Shown here: positions 1-9,256 of the stretch, in pieces | How the letters are laid out: every line of letters begins with the position of its first letter | Numbering within the stretch: the stretch's first letter is position 1 | DNA from: Caecitellus pseudoparvulus | Taxonomy: Eukaryota; Bigyra: Bicosoecida | Length of the DNA stretch: 64,000 bases | Reading direction: 5' to 3' | NCBI GenBank assembly: GCA_965644315.1 | Contig: CBFFRQ010000078.1 | Span: 370,647-434,646, forward strand | Translations under genes and position numbers: made by a program | Notes under the pieces: model-generated | Told to the model about the DNA's origin: nothing | What the model saw: the letters and a program-made list of their open reading frames with translations, nothing else | The model's database searches: none

Positions 1-443
1 CGAGGCGGGGTGCCGTGGCGATGTGCATGTCGGCAGCGCTGCCTGTCGGCGCGAGAATGATTGCCGAGCCGCCTTCTGCCGCAGCTGCTGCGCAGTGTCG
101 AAGAAGCAGTTGTTGGCGAAGCCTGCAGTGGGAGGCAGTGCCGTGTCCCCGAAAAGGTGCACATGAGGGGAGTTCTCGGGCAGATGTGCCGCCTGCAGTG
201 CACGCACCATGTGTTTTCGGCTGTGTGGAGGATGCACGGTGCCGGCGTGTCGCCAGCTTCCGCAAGTTGACTCCACACACTGCCGCGGGGAGGGCAGGGG
301 GGCGGCGGGGATGAGCTCATGGTAGACGCAGAATGCACCCTGTTCCAGTAAGCGTTGGTGGCCAAGCACAACGCATCGGGTGGTGCCGTGCATTGTTTTG
401 GAAGTGTGGCGGCCGCAACACTGCCACCGCAGCACGGCAGGCG
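1..443. other. Left-end stretch without a recognisable gene
   Basis: Short open frames exist here (for example about 99 codons from position 15 on the plus strand) but none resembles a known family or has a convincing start. This probably holds the 3' flank of the minus-strand transporter gene that ends at 444, and possibly the end of a gene lying outside the window. Confidence 0.4.
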
Positions 444-1794
444 TCACACATCCTGCTGCCCAGGCTCACCGCCCACCTTCAGGCGGGCATCCTGGTCCAC
501 GTTCCCGCCGAGGAGCGTGTCTCGCTCCTGCTGTGTGCTGGGGCTGTGGCTTGCCGCTTTGCTGGTGGCCGTGGAGCCTGACTTGCCTGACAGCTTGGCG
601 TAGGTGTACAGAGCTGAGCCGGTGAAGGAGGTGGCGAGGCCGCCGACTGTGTAGGCTGTGGCGACGAATCCAGGGAAGAGGGCAGCCCCCACGAAGGTGC
701 TGATGACGTCTTTCACATTGCCCGTCACAGACGTCACGACTGGGCTGTTCGTGGTGGTGCACCAGAACACGGCAAACGTCATGATGACGCCCAGGCTGGA
801 GGCTGCCACGACGGCGATGGCCAGGGAGATGGAGTACCGCTCGTAGGCGGCGAGGTACTGCACTTCCCCAAAGATCACCATGCACAGCAAGGACAGTGGC
901 AGCGCCACGAGGCTGTTGTAGTACACCATGCCGAAGCCCTTCACGTTGTGTTCGTCGCTGAAGCGCTTGGCGATGTTCAATTGCACTGTGTGGGGGCGGG
1001 GGGGGCATGCGGGGGCGCGGCCCAGCTCCCGCGCCACGGCTGCTGCAACGCACCAGCTGTGATGGCGTTGTTGAAGAGGGTGAAGACGAAGCCCAGCACT
1101 TCCGTCGCAAAGGTCTGCATGCCAGCGATGATGGCACCTGCCCCGATGAGTGCCACGGACAACCTGCGTGGGCGGGGGCGGCGCGTGCCGCACGGTGGCA
1201 GGGCTGTGCCGTTGGGAGGTGCGATGCTTACATGGCCAGGCCACTTGGCTGGTTGCCGAGGATGGCCCACTCAGCAGCCATGGTGAAGATGGTGGTGGTG
1301 CGGCGCACGGCCAGGAACATGGGCACGTTGACTAGTCGCAGACCCAGGAAGCCCACGGCGATGTTGCTGACGAACAGTGTGCCGGGCAGCAGTGCACTGC
1401 GGAGGGGGTGGCATTCGATTTCCGCAGCACGTGCACGGGCTGCAAGTGGCTCCCCCCGCACCTTTTCAGGACGCGCATGCTAAATGGAGGCACGTAGAAC
1501 GCCTTGGATGAAGAGAGAAACCTCTGCACGTAAAGTCAGGGGTTGAGCAAGCTTGGGGCGTGAGATGCTGGTCCGGTTCTGGCTCTGTCACGCCAGGCTC
1601 ACCTGGGCGAAGCTTGTGAACAGCAGCGCCACGAACGTCTGCCCCGCCAGCAGGGTGAAAGGGGCCTTGAAGTCGAAGGAGGAGAGGACCCCCTTGTACA
1701 TCATGGAAATCACCATGCTGCAGCTGGCGTACAGCAGCAGCGACGCCAGCTTCTCAGCTGACGTCGCTTCGCCATGCTGCGCAGCAGACCCCAT
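444..1794 (-). CDS. SLC35-family nucleotide-sugar/triose-phosphate-type transporter, five exons
   Basis: Predicted polytopic transporter of the drug/metabolite superfamily that would exchange a nucleotide sugar or similar substrate across a Golgi, ER or plastid membrane. Inferred exons on the minus strand: 1794-1603, 1523-1462, 1396-1232, 1163-1054 and 985-444, giving 356 residues with all four junctions in frame (introns 79, 65, 68 and 68 nt). The first exon reads like SLC35 helix 1 (MVISMMYKGVLSSFDF). Exon 3 carries LVNVPMFLAVRRTTT, close to the family pattern NVPMFxAxRRxTT. The last exon has GMVYYNSLVALPLSLL, the usual NN/NSLxxxPL segment. About ten hydrophobic segments are visible and the C-tail is polar. 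The start at 1794 is the first ATG before helix 1. It is divergent from the band-7 gene starting 182 bp away. Substrate cannot be called; SLC35D-like (GDP-mannose or UDP-sugar) is my best guess. Confidence 0.8.
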
Positions 1795-1975
1795 GCTGCA
1801 CCAGCTCTGGCCGCAGTGCGGGGAGGCAAGCAAAACTCCACTGCGGGAAGCGCACACACTGGGAAGCGGGAGTATCGTGCAACGCGTGCGCTTGATTGTG
1901 CTCCTGCGTCCGTGCACGCGACGCGACTTTGCGTCCGGTGGTCAGCACAGGGGGGCTCCACGCCAGTACACGGCC

Positions 1976-3417
1976 ATGGCGCGCGGCGGCAGTGACGCGC
2001 CCAACATGGCCTTTGCAGGCTGCTGCTGCTTCACGTTCTTCGTCAGGTGCGGTTCAGGGCACGGCAGGCGCGCTTCGCTCGCAGCGGCGAGGGCTCAACC
2101 CCTCACACTCTGCCACTGCCACTGCGACTGCAGCTGCTTCCTGCTCGGATTCTCCTTCGATACGCTGGCGCCCAACAGGTGCGTGCAGGCAGCAGGGCGT
2201 GGGAAATGGAAGGCAAGCCGCGCCCCATGCCGCCTTTCGCACGCTACCCCCCCTTTCTCCCGTGCAGGATGGTGAGCGTTGCCGGCCAGAGAGAGGTCCC
2301 AGCGACCTGAAGTGCCGCAGCAGCGTTGCAGCGCTGCCTCTGCACACGACGCCGACCTCCGCCACAGTCATTCGTGTACGATGCAAACATCCAGAAGCAC
2401 GAGTACGACAGGCTGTACAACCAAGAGGACGGCCAGGGTGGCCGTTTCTTCCTGGGTGCGTCCTGGTGCAGTGCCGTGGGCAAAGACTCCCCCCGTGGAT
2501 ATCCCCCCCCCCTCCCTTGCCTCTTGCTGCGCAGGATTGGGCCGCACATTCCTGTTTCCCTTTCCGCGTGACGTGCAGCGCATCTTGTTCAGCGCAGAGT
2601 CTGGGGCTGACTCGGATTTCATCATCGCCAAGGACTCAGAGGGCATCGACATCAGCATCTCCTGCAGCCTGCAGTACACTGTGAACCGCAACCGGGGCGA
2701 ATTGAAGGCGCTGTTTGAGCGCTTCGGGTCCCTGCAGGACGCGCTGACCGACACACCGGAGATTGCCGACAAGTGGGGTTGGACGCCCTTCTTCATCTCG
2801 TACACCCGGACCACTGTGCGCGATGTCATGTCGCGCTACAACGCCACGTCGCTGTGGAAGGACCGCGCATCGCTGTCACGTGATATGCGAAGTGCCCTGA
2901 CGGCGAAGCTGGGCGAGCACCACGTGCAGGTGCGGGGCTTCCAGCTCCTGAACATGGACATTCCCGCCGAACTGCAAAACTCCATCATCAGCACGACGGT
3001 GGAGGCGGAGGCGGTGCTGCGGGCTCGAGAGAACCTGCGCGCCATCAACGCCACCGTGGTCACTGACGTGGCAGTTCAATCCCGCCTGGCTGAAATCGAG
3101 CTGCTGGTGGCGCAGGCGGCAGCAGCCGAAGTGGAGGCGGGCGCCCAGGCCCGGAACGAGTCCCTCGTCCTCTCCATCGCGGCGCAGGTGGAGGCGGTGT
3201 CGTCCCTCAAACAGTGCGTTTCACCCCTGCACCCACACCAGACCTGCATGCCGGCGCAACACGTGCACCCCCCGCCCCCCCGCTCCACAGGTCCATGGGC
3301 CTCAACAGCACGGACTACTTGGCACTGCTGTACATGGACACGCTGCAGGCTGCTGGGGCTGGCAGCGTCAGTGTCGGCATTGCGTCGCCAGAGGAGGCAA
3401 GCGTGCCCCCTTCCTGA
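1976..3417 (+). CDS. SPFH/band-7 domain membrane protein (prohibitin/stomatin-like), six exons
   Basis: Inferred exons 1976-2046, 2134-2178, 2268-2295, 2368-2455, 2535-3213 and 3291-3417 give 345 residues in one frame. An N-terminal hydrophobic, Cys-rich segment spans exons 1-2 (about residues 11-33), followed by FSFDTLAPN, then GRFFLGLGRTFLFPFPR across exons 4-5, which matches the start of SPFH domains in protist band-7 proteins. Exon 5 holds the rest of the domain and a long Ala/Glu-rich helix (AQAAAAEVEAGAQARNES) typical of the band-7 coiled tail. Such proteins scaffold membrane microdomains by oligomerising. Exon 3 is tiny (28 nt) and its donor, GTCCCA, is weak, so that exon is the least certain part. 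The downstream sphingolipid synthase-like gene is on the same strand, starting 184 bp after the stop; a link between lipid microdomains and sphingolipid synthesis is attractive but only inference. Confidence 0.78.
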
Positions 3418-3600
3418 CGCAGGCACAGCTGCAGCGGGCGTGACAATGCACAGAAAACTCCAATCCCACTCCACCCGCCGCTGTCACTGCCCTGGACGGC
3501 TTGGCGGCAGCATGGGCATCGCGGCAGCCGCCCGGCGAACCTTTGCTGCTGTTTGAGGCCAGCGCATTCTGGGCCAGGGGCAGCCAACGCAGTCAGGGCC

Positions 3601-5307
3601 ATGGATGGTGCTGGCATGGAGAGCAATGCCACCGGACCCATGCTAGTGCATGAGTACACCACTGTCCGTGCGTGGCCAAACGCTGTGCCGCGCTGTGCCT
3701 GCCGCATGGTGCCTGGCCTGGACACAGCAATATCCGCACCGCCCGAGCAGCGCTGCCAAGTGGGCATCAACACCCCTCCCCTGCACGCCCACAGCTGTCG
3801 AGTGGACCTATGTATTTGTGCTCATGACACTGCTCGTCATTGCCGTGCCGTTAATGGGGCGCTGTGGAGTGGCACAGCGGGTGTTGGTGAGTTGCAAGCG
3901 GCCAGGTGGCAGCCGCGTGCCTGCCTGCCACACAGGCCCCGCACCGCCCACTGCCGCACCGGCACTGCTCCTTCGCAGGGCGCTTTCATCGTGTGGGCGG
4001 CGGCACTGCTAGCCACTGTCATCGCCGGCGGCATCACGTGGCTGCGTCACCCGTCTGGGAATCCCATTCTGCCCGACATTGTGCAGGAGCTGGTCCCACA
4101 GCAAAAAGACATTTGCGTGCCCTTTGCGCCGGCTGAGTGGGGCTGGTGCGTGGACACGGTGGACCATGTCGACAACATGATCTCTGTGCTGGCCGGGGCC
4201 ACCTTCTTGCTCACTGCCACCCGCCGCGCACCCTGGCTCATTCTACGCCGGGTATGGATCGTGCACGCGGCAGTGCTGCTGCTGCGTGTGTTCACTGTGC
4301 TGTGCACGGCGCTGCCAGACAGCAGGCCAAAGTGCCACAAGGCCACGCCGGGCGTTGTGCCGCTAAAGGACATCACGTGGGCGGCCGTGTCCACCATCGC
4401 GCTGCAGAACAGGCTGGACGCCATCACCTGCGGGGACATGGTGTACTCAGGGCACACCTGCATCTCTGTGTGCCTGGGCATGGCCTGGCACACATACTAC
4501 AAGGTGAAATCGGGCCCCTGCGCCATCAACTACGTCAAGCTCGCCGTGTGGGCGTGGGTGGGCACCATTCTCACCCTCATCGTCACGGCCCGTCTGCACT
4601 ACACATTGGATGTCTTCCTGGCTGCCGTGCTGACTGTCGTGACGTGGGGGGCATACCACCGCGTCGCAGATGATGTCTTGCTTGGCCACCGGTTTTACTC
4701 AGTGTGGCTGGTGGATTCCCGTGTGCTGTATCCCTTTGTCGCGTGGCTGGAAGCACCACATCTGCGGGAGGTGGAGCGGAACATGGGCGCACACTCCCAC
4801 GCCCCGCCCCCGCCCTCCACCGACAACACGAGTGACGAAGGGGGCGAAGACGGCGATGCCAAGCCTAGCCTCACCCCTGTGGAGAGCGTAGAGGACGTTG
4901 TGGACACGGTGGCTGGCATGTTGCGCAAGTTGCAGTTGGCGGCTGAGGAGGCGCTGACGAATGTGTCCCAGGAAGGCCTCCGGGCGCGCACTGTGGACGC
5001 ACTGGCAGGCATGCCGAGCCTGCTGGCTGGGGATGCTGCGGGTGTCGGGCGCATCGCTCGGGACAGCTTGGAAGGTCTCTTGTCTGGGCCGGCGTCAGAC
5101 ACTTCGTCGCGTGCGAGGTCCGCGGGGCGTCGGGTGCGGGTCGCAGGCATGCTGACCCGGGAGGAGGTCGCAGTGGACGACCACGACGTCGTGGATGCCT
5201 CGGATGACGAGTCTCGCGGCAGTGCCGCGCCCACGACCCCGCCGCCTCGGCGCATGCCCCGGTCCAAGCCGCCCAAACCTCGGGCACGGAGTCGACGGGG
5301 CCGGTGA
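3601..5307 (+). CDS. Sphingolipid synthase-like PAP2_C membrane enzyme, three exons
   Basis: Exons 3601-3667, 3795-3886 and 3979-5307 join in frame to 495 residues; the second donor could instead be at 3881, removing two residues. The protein has about six membrane helices and the two signature motifs of the sphingomyelin/inositol-phosphorylceramide synthase family: CGDMVYSGHT near residue 203 and HYTLDV near residue 259, giving the His-His-Asp triad expected for transfer of a phospho-headgroup from a phospholipid to ceramide. The tail after about residue 310 is long, acidic and then basic (SSDEGGEDGD, then RRMPRSKPPKPRARSRRGR), which is unusual for the family and may be cytosolic. The first exon encodes only about 22 residues before the first helix. 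The headgroup (choline, ethanolamine or inositol) cannot be told from the sequence; other PAP2_C phosphotransferases are the alternative. Confidence 0.8.
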   Translation: MDGAGMESNATGPMLVHEYTTVRAWPNAVPRCACRMVPGLDTAISAPPEQRCQVGINTPPLHAHSCRVDLCICAHDTARHCRAVNGALWSGTAGVGELQAARWQPRACLPHRPRTAHCRTGTAPSQGAFIVWAAALLATVIAGGITWLRHPSGNPILPDIVQELVPQQKDICVPFAPAEWGWCVDTVDHVDNMISVLAGATFLLTATRRAPWLILRRVWIVHAAVLLLRVFTVLCTALPDSRPKCHKATPGVVPLKDITWAAVSTIALQNRLDAITCGDMVYSGHTCISVCLGMAWHTYYKVKSGPCAINYVKLAVWAWVGTILTLIVTARLHYTLDVFLAAVLTVVTWGAYHRVADDVLLGHRFYSVWLVDSRVLYPFVAWLEAPHLREVERNMGAHSHAPPPPSTDNTSDEGGEDGDAKPSLTPVESVEDVVDTVAGMLRKLQLAAEEALTNVSQEGLRARTVDALAGMPSLLAGDAAGVGRIARDSLEGLLSGPASDTSSRARSAGRRVRVAGMLTREEVAVDDHDVVDASDDESRGSAAPTTPPPRRMPRSKPPKPRARSRRGR

Positions 5308-5429
5308 GGTGCACTGCCTGGCAGGGGCTTGCAAAGAAAAGAAATCACAAAACACAAGGGGGTGTACGACGTCCTGCGGTGTCTCAATGCACGCTGTCGT
5401 GTGTGTGGGGCAGTGCGCGCGAGCGCAGC

Positions 5430-8318
5430 ATGGCACAGGCGGCGCCAGAGGGTCAGGCCGGCGCGGTGGGCGCCCAAGTGTCCCAGTGCCGTGCCGCGCT
5501 GTCTGGCCAGCTGTCCGTGACGCCCGAAGTAGTCATGTCCATAGCATCCTCCTTCACGCCCCCCATTTCGTTCACGCTTGACTTCCTGAAAGCCGCGTTG
5601 GCTGCGACGGGGACAGCTCACGTGGCGATTTCCGCAGTGGCCAGCATTCTGCGCGCCGGCTGCGCTGCGTTGGACCACCCTGCTGCACGTGACGCCTGCA
5701 CCGCCAATGTCATCCTGTTCATGGTAGCAGCGCTGCGTGGCTTGTGCAGCAGCCCGAGCCTGGACGTGCCCAGCACGCTGCACAGAGCCCTGGCCGAGCA
5801 AGGCTCTGGGCTGCCGGCCTGGACACGCCAGGCCCTCACACATGTGCAGGCACTGCTGGACGGGGCACACACCGGGCAAGTGAAAGATGCTTGTCTCGCC
5901 CTCCTCCTCTTGCTGGCTGTGCTGGAGGTGGCACCGGAAGCAGGCCTGGTGCAGCATGAGCTACGGCGCACCGCGCCTGCCCTGGGCACGAGCCTCTGCA
6001 ACGCAGCACACAGCCGAGTGACCCAGCCAGGGCAGCATGACTTGAGCACACTCCTGGCGTTGCTGGCCTTCCGCCGCCGTGCCGCTGGCACTGGCGCTGA
6101 CTGGGCCCACTTCCTGCAAGGCAAGGGGGGCGAGGGGTCCGCACCCCCCCCCAGCCTCACACTAGCCCCCCTCACGCTGGCCACCTTTCACACCCTGATG
6201 TCTGACATTGCTGCAGCAGCACCTGAGGGCTCTGTTGCTCTGCGCTCCATCGTTGAGGCTCTGGACGGTTCTGGGTACGAAGTGCCCCTCACACCCGCTG
6301 CCCTGGCCAGCACACCAACCTCCGCTCTCACCTCCTTGTGGACATCGAGCGGCCACGCACTTGGCGCTGCGACATCGGCACTGGGCACAGCTGTGGCATA
6401 TGCCGTGGGGGTGGGCGCACCCTCCACGGCCCCAGCGCCGTCGGCAGGTGGCATTGGCTTCAACCCCGTGACTCTGGCACAGTCTGGCGCAGTGCTGGCC
6501 AGTCGAGGTGCGACCCTGCTAGTGGGCCCACACTCGCCGCTTCTGGGCCACGGCAGGTCACGCTGGTTGGCAGACCAAGGCATGCCCCCTCTGCCCCTCA
6601 CTCACGTCGCGCGGGTCTGTGCTCTGCTGCTGCATGCGTGGGATGTGTACCTGTCCAGCGTGGGCGGCATGCGTGTGCTTGCGGGTGTGGCCCGATGGAG
6701 GGGGGGGTCGCCACCTGCCGCACCCCCCCTCCTGAAGGCCCTTCTCACACTCTGTTCCTATGCCACACAGACGTGGGACGATGCAGCCGCTTCGCTGGGG
6801 CTGGTTGTGTTACAACGCCTGACTGAGGGACTGCAGCATCTGCACATGGCACGCAGGTCGCGCGCACGTGCAGCACGTCGCACAGCCCGACGTGCCGCAC
6901 GTGCAGCACAAGCGCACACTGCTGCTTCGCGCGACACTGCCGTTGCGGAGCTGCAAGAGTTCAAAACAGATGCTGACCCGCTGCAAGATCGCGCAAGTGC
7001 CGTGCGTGAGGGGCCGCCTGCGGCTGAGGCCGAGTTTGCTTCGTGCACGGCATTGCTTGCGGCGGGATTGGCGGAGTCATCGTGTTCTGTCGTGCTGTTC
7101 CGCCGTGGCGACGTGCCACCTTCCCTGCGAGGGTCTGCACCCCACCCAGCTGCCACTGCCACACAAAACACACTGCTGGTGCCCCACGCTGTCAGCTGCC
7201 GGACGCTGCTACAGGCTGCCACGGGCACTGCCTGTGCCTGCCTCCGCCTACAACTGCGCTCCAAGCACTTGTGCCTGGCGGTGCTGCACCGAGCGCTGAA
7301 GGTGCTGCATCGAGCACTGTACTTGGTTGCACACACTGTGCCTGAGCGGGCCAGCGCCCGCCCGCGCCCACCCCAGCGCCAAGCTGAGGCTGGAGGGGGG
7401 GGCAGCAGGTCGCAAGCTGCGAGCCCAGCGCCAGCGCCAGAAGCGGCGCCCTCGCCACCTGCCCCTGCAACCACTCTGTGGCCGATGCAGTTTGATGCCA
7501 ATGCTGCGTGGGGTGCCGTGGCAGGTGCTGTGCGCAGCGTTCTGGGGCCGTCCAACGGCGGTGCAGCTTCGCTGCCTGCGTCGCAAACTGAAGCTGCCCG
7601 CACTGCCGCTGCACACGTGCAGGCAGCCCGCGCAGAGCCAGCGCCCCAGGCACCCCCCCCCGCAGAATCAAGACAGCAGACGCTGTCCCCGGCATTTGCA
7701 GCGTTGATGCGACACGTGGACTGGCTGGAGGTGTGCCGCAGTGCACTCAGCACGTGCAAGTGTGTCGTTGCGTTGGATTTGTGGCGAGCGGGCAAGGCGG
7801 GCAGCTCCTTGCAGGGCGAGAGCAGGGCAGTGGCACAGCTGGCAGCCCTGGTCCTAGACATGACCCTTACTGTGCTGCGCGGCCCAGCGCGTGTGGAGGT
7901 GTACTATGACATGCTGCGGTGTGAGGGCGACCTGGGGAAGGTGCTCGCGTACTGGGCAGCAGTGGACGCCGCAGGGCAGACTGGGGGTGAGGGGCAGGCT
8001 GCAGGCGAGTGGACGACGCTGCCACCTCGACTAGGAACGTGCTGCAGGAACTTGCAGGGGGTGCTGGCGGCACTGGGCGGCGTGCCCAGCCGCGCAGCCA
8101 TGCTGCAGGCGGCGCAGGGTTCGATGGATGATGCGTTGCAAGAGGCGTCGTTGAAGCGGGCCATCGCGCTGGAGGAGCCGTGGGGTGGCATCAAGGGCCG
8201 CTCTGACAAGACCATGGACGCCTACACGCCGCTGGCAGAGGTGAGCGAGGGCGCCTTGTTCCAAGGCTTGGCCAAGTCTCTCACGGCTGACGTGCGTCGC
8301 TGTATGCACATGGCCTGA
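5430..8318 (+). CDS. Large protein of unknown function
   Basis: A single open frame of 962 codons from the ATG at 5430 (context gcagcaATGg). The frame is open further upstream but has no other ATG. I do not recognise the family. The N-terminal third is Ala/Leu-rich with regular helical periodicity, compatible with an armadillo/HEAT-like alpha-solenoid. An Arg/Ala-rich basic stretch lies around residues 472-495 (RRSRARAARRTARRAARAAQ). The middle to C-terminal part has Pro/Ala/Gly-rich low-complexity linkers, and the extreme C-terminus is polar (GGIKGRSDKTMDAYTPL). No signal peptide or certain transmembrane helix is seen. The long reading frame and the codon bias shared with its neighbours support a real gene. 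Hidden in-frame introns cannot be excluded, because stop-free introns occur in this genome (see the OPT gene). Confidence 0.7.
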   Translation: MAQAAPEGQAGAVGAQVSQCRAALSGQLSVTPEVVMSIASSFTPPISFTLDFLKAALAATGTAHVAISAVASILRAGCAALDHPAARDACTANVILFMVAALRGLCSSPSLDVPSTLHRALAEQGSGLPAWTRQALTHVQALLDGAHTGQVKDACLALLLLLAVLEVAPEAGLVQHELRRTAPALGTSLCNAAHSRVTQPGQHDLSTLLALLAFRRRAAGTGADWAHFLQGKGGEGSAPPPSLTLAPLTLATFHTLMSDIAAAAPEGSVALRSIVEALDGSGYEVPLTPAALASTPTSALTSLWTSSGHALGAATSALGTAVAYAVGVGAPSTAPAPSAGGIGFNPVTLAQSGAVLASRGATLLVGPHSPLLGHGRSRWLADQGMPPLPLTHVARVCALLLHAWDVYLSSVGGMRVLAGVARWRGGSPPAAPPLLKALLTLCSYATQTWDDAAASLGLVVLQRLTEGLQHLHMARRSRARAARRTARRAARAAQAHTAASRDTAVAELQEFKTDADPLQDRASAVREGPPAAEAEFASCTALLAAGLAESSCSVVLFRRGDVPPSLRGSAPHPAATATQNTLLVPHAVSCRTLLQAATGTACACLRLQLRSKHLCLAVLHRALKVLHRALYLVAHTVPERASARPRPPQRQAEAGGGGSRSQAASPAPAPEAAPSPPAPATTLWPMQFDANAAWGAVAGAVRSVLGPSNGGAASLPASQTEAARTAAAHVQAARAEPAPQAPPPAESRQQTLSPAFAALMRHVDWLEVCRSALSTCKCVVALDLWRAGKAGSSLQGESRAVAQLAALVLDMTLTVLRGPARVEVYYDMLRCEGDLGKVLAYWAAVDAAGQTGGEGQAAGEWTTLPPRLGTCCRNLQGVLAALGGVPSRAAMLQAAQGSMDDALQEASLKRAIALEEPWGGIKGRSDKTMDAYTPLAEVSEGALFQGLAKSLTADVRRCMHMA

Positions 8319-8467
8319 CGATGCCGGGAAGCATTGGCCGGGTGAAGGCAATTCATTGCACGCAGGCGTGAACAAACTTAGTTGAACGTCAACAGCGGGC
8401 GGCTGATTTAGCTTATGGGCTTCGCCTCTGCTTACTTTATCGGCTGGAAAGTGCTGGGTGCCGTGCC

Positions 8468-8477
8468 GATTTCCGCA
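8468..8477 (+). promoter_or_regulatory. GATTTCCGCA motif abutting a start codon
   Basis: The motif ends two bases before the ATG at 8480. The same core, TTTCCGCA or its complement, lies upstream of several other genes in this window, so it may be a promoter or start-site element. Confidence 0.35.
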
Positions 8478-8479
8478 GC

Positions 8480-8824
8480 ATGGAGTACGGCGCCCGACCC
8501 GGCTCTGAGCGCTTCTTGCGGCGGGCTGGACAAGCCATGGCAGGCAGCCTAGTGCTCTTTGTCGCCATAAACGTGTACTCTGTTTGGTTTGACGCCCAGG
8601 TCACCCATGACCCTGAGCTGCTGCGGGAGGATGTGGAGGCGAAGAAAGCTGCCCGGCGCCAGCGCGAGAACGCCATTCTCCTGCGCCAGCGGGAGCGCTG
8701 GCTGCAGCTGCAAGCCGAGTTAGCACAGGAAGCCCTGAAGGAGAAAGAGGAGGAGGGTGTGAGCGCTCATGGCGAGCCTACAGAGGCGGGGGAGGAGGAA
8801 GACGCCGCAGCTGAATCGAGGTAG
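8480..8824 (+). CDS. Small single-helix membrane protein with charged coiled-coil tail
   Basis: 114 residues, no intron. Residues about 20-38 form one hydrophobic helix (MAGSLVLFVAINVYSVWF). After it come DPELLREDVEAKK and a highly charged Arg/Glu/Gln helix (residues about 54-95), predicted to be a coiled coil, then an acidic tail. The layout resembles small assembly or tethering proteins of mitochondrial or ER membranes, but I recognise no family and assign no function. The start is the first ATG, immediately after a GATTTCCGCA motif. The next gene is the convergent OPT transporter. Confidence 0.6.
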   Translation: MEYGARPGSERFLRRAGQAMAGSLVLFVAINVYSVWFDAQVTHDPELLREDVEAKKAARRQRENAILLRQRERWLQLQAELAQEALKEKEEEGVSAHGEPTEAGEEEDAAAESR

Positions 8825-9256
8825 GCTGCTGGCTCCCGCTGCTGTGTCGTCCAAGACTGGGCCATCCACTGAAGCTGGAAATTGAGCGCTGGCAGGGGCC
8901 ACGCTTGTTGATCTGGTAGCCCCTTGAGGGCCCAGTCTATTCTTGGCAGATCATCGTTCTCGCCAGGTGTGTTCCTTTGCCGGGCAGGGATGCAAATGGT
9001 GTCAATGCGCTGCCGTGGCAGCTGCATCGAGCCCAGCTGCCGTTGCCAGCTGGCCAACTGCTCTGCACACGCTATTGGCCTACATGGGCCCACCACGTGC
9101 TCCTCTGTAGCATATGGCGCTCCTCATGCGCCTGCGGGCTGCGTCTTGCAGCTTCATGCACGTGTGTCAGTCTGCTGTGTAGCAATGATGAACTCGCACT
9201 GCCGCGGCGCCTGTGCCCACTGGAGCCTTAATTGGGACAAAAATGCATGTATTGTA
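8825..9256. other. Convergent intergenic region
   Basis: Lies between the 3' ends of the small membrane protein (+) and the OPT transporter (-). Only short frames without recognisable content; presumably both 3' untranslated regions. Confidence 0.4.

Noticed and set aside
6758-7861. 367-codon minus-strand frame opposite the unknown gene at 5430-8318
   Set aside because: Antisense shadow rich in Ala/Arg/Ser/Cys. The plus-strand frame is far longer, although that gene itself is unassigned, so this rejection is less certain than the others.
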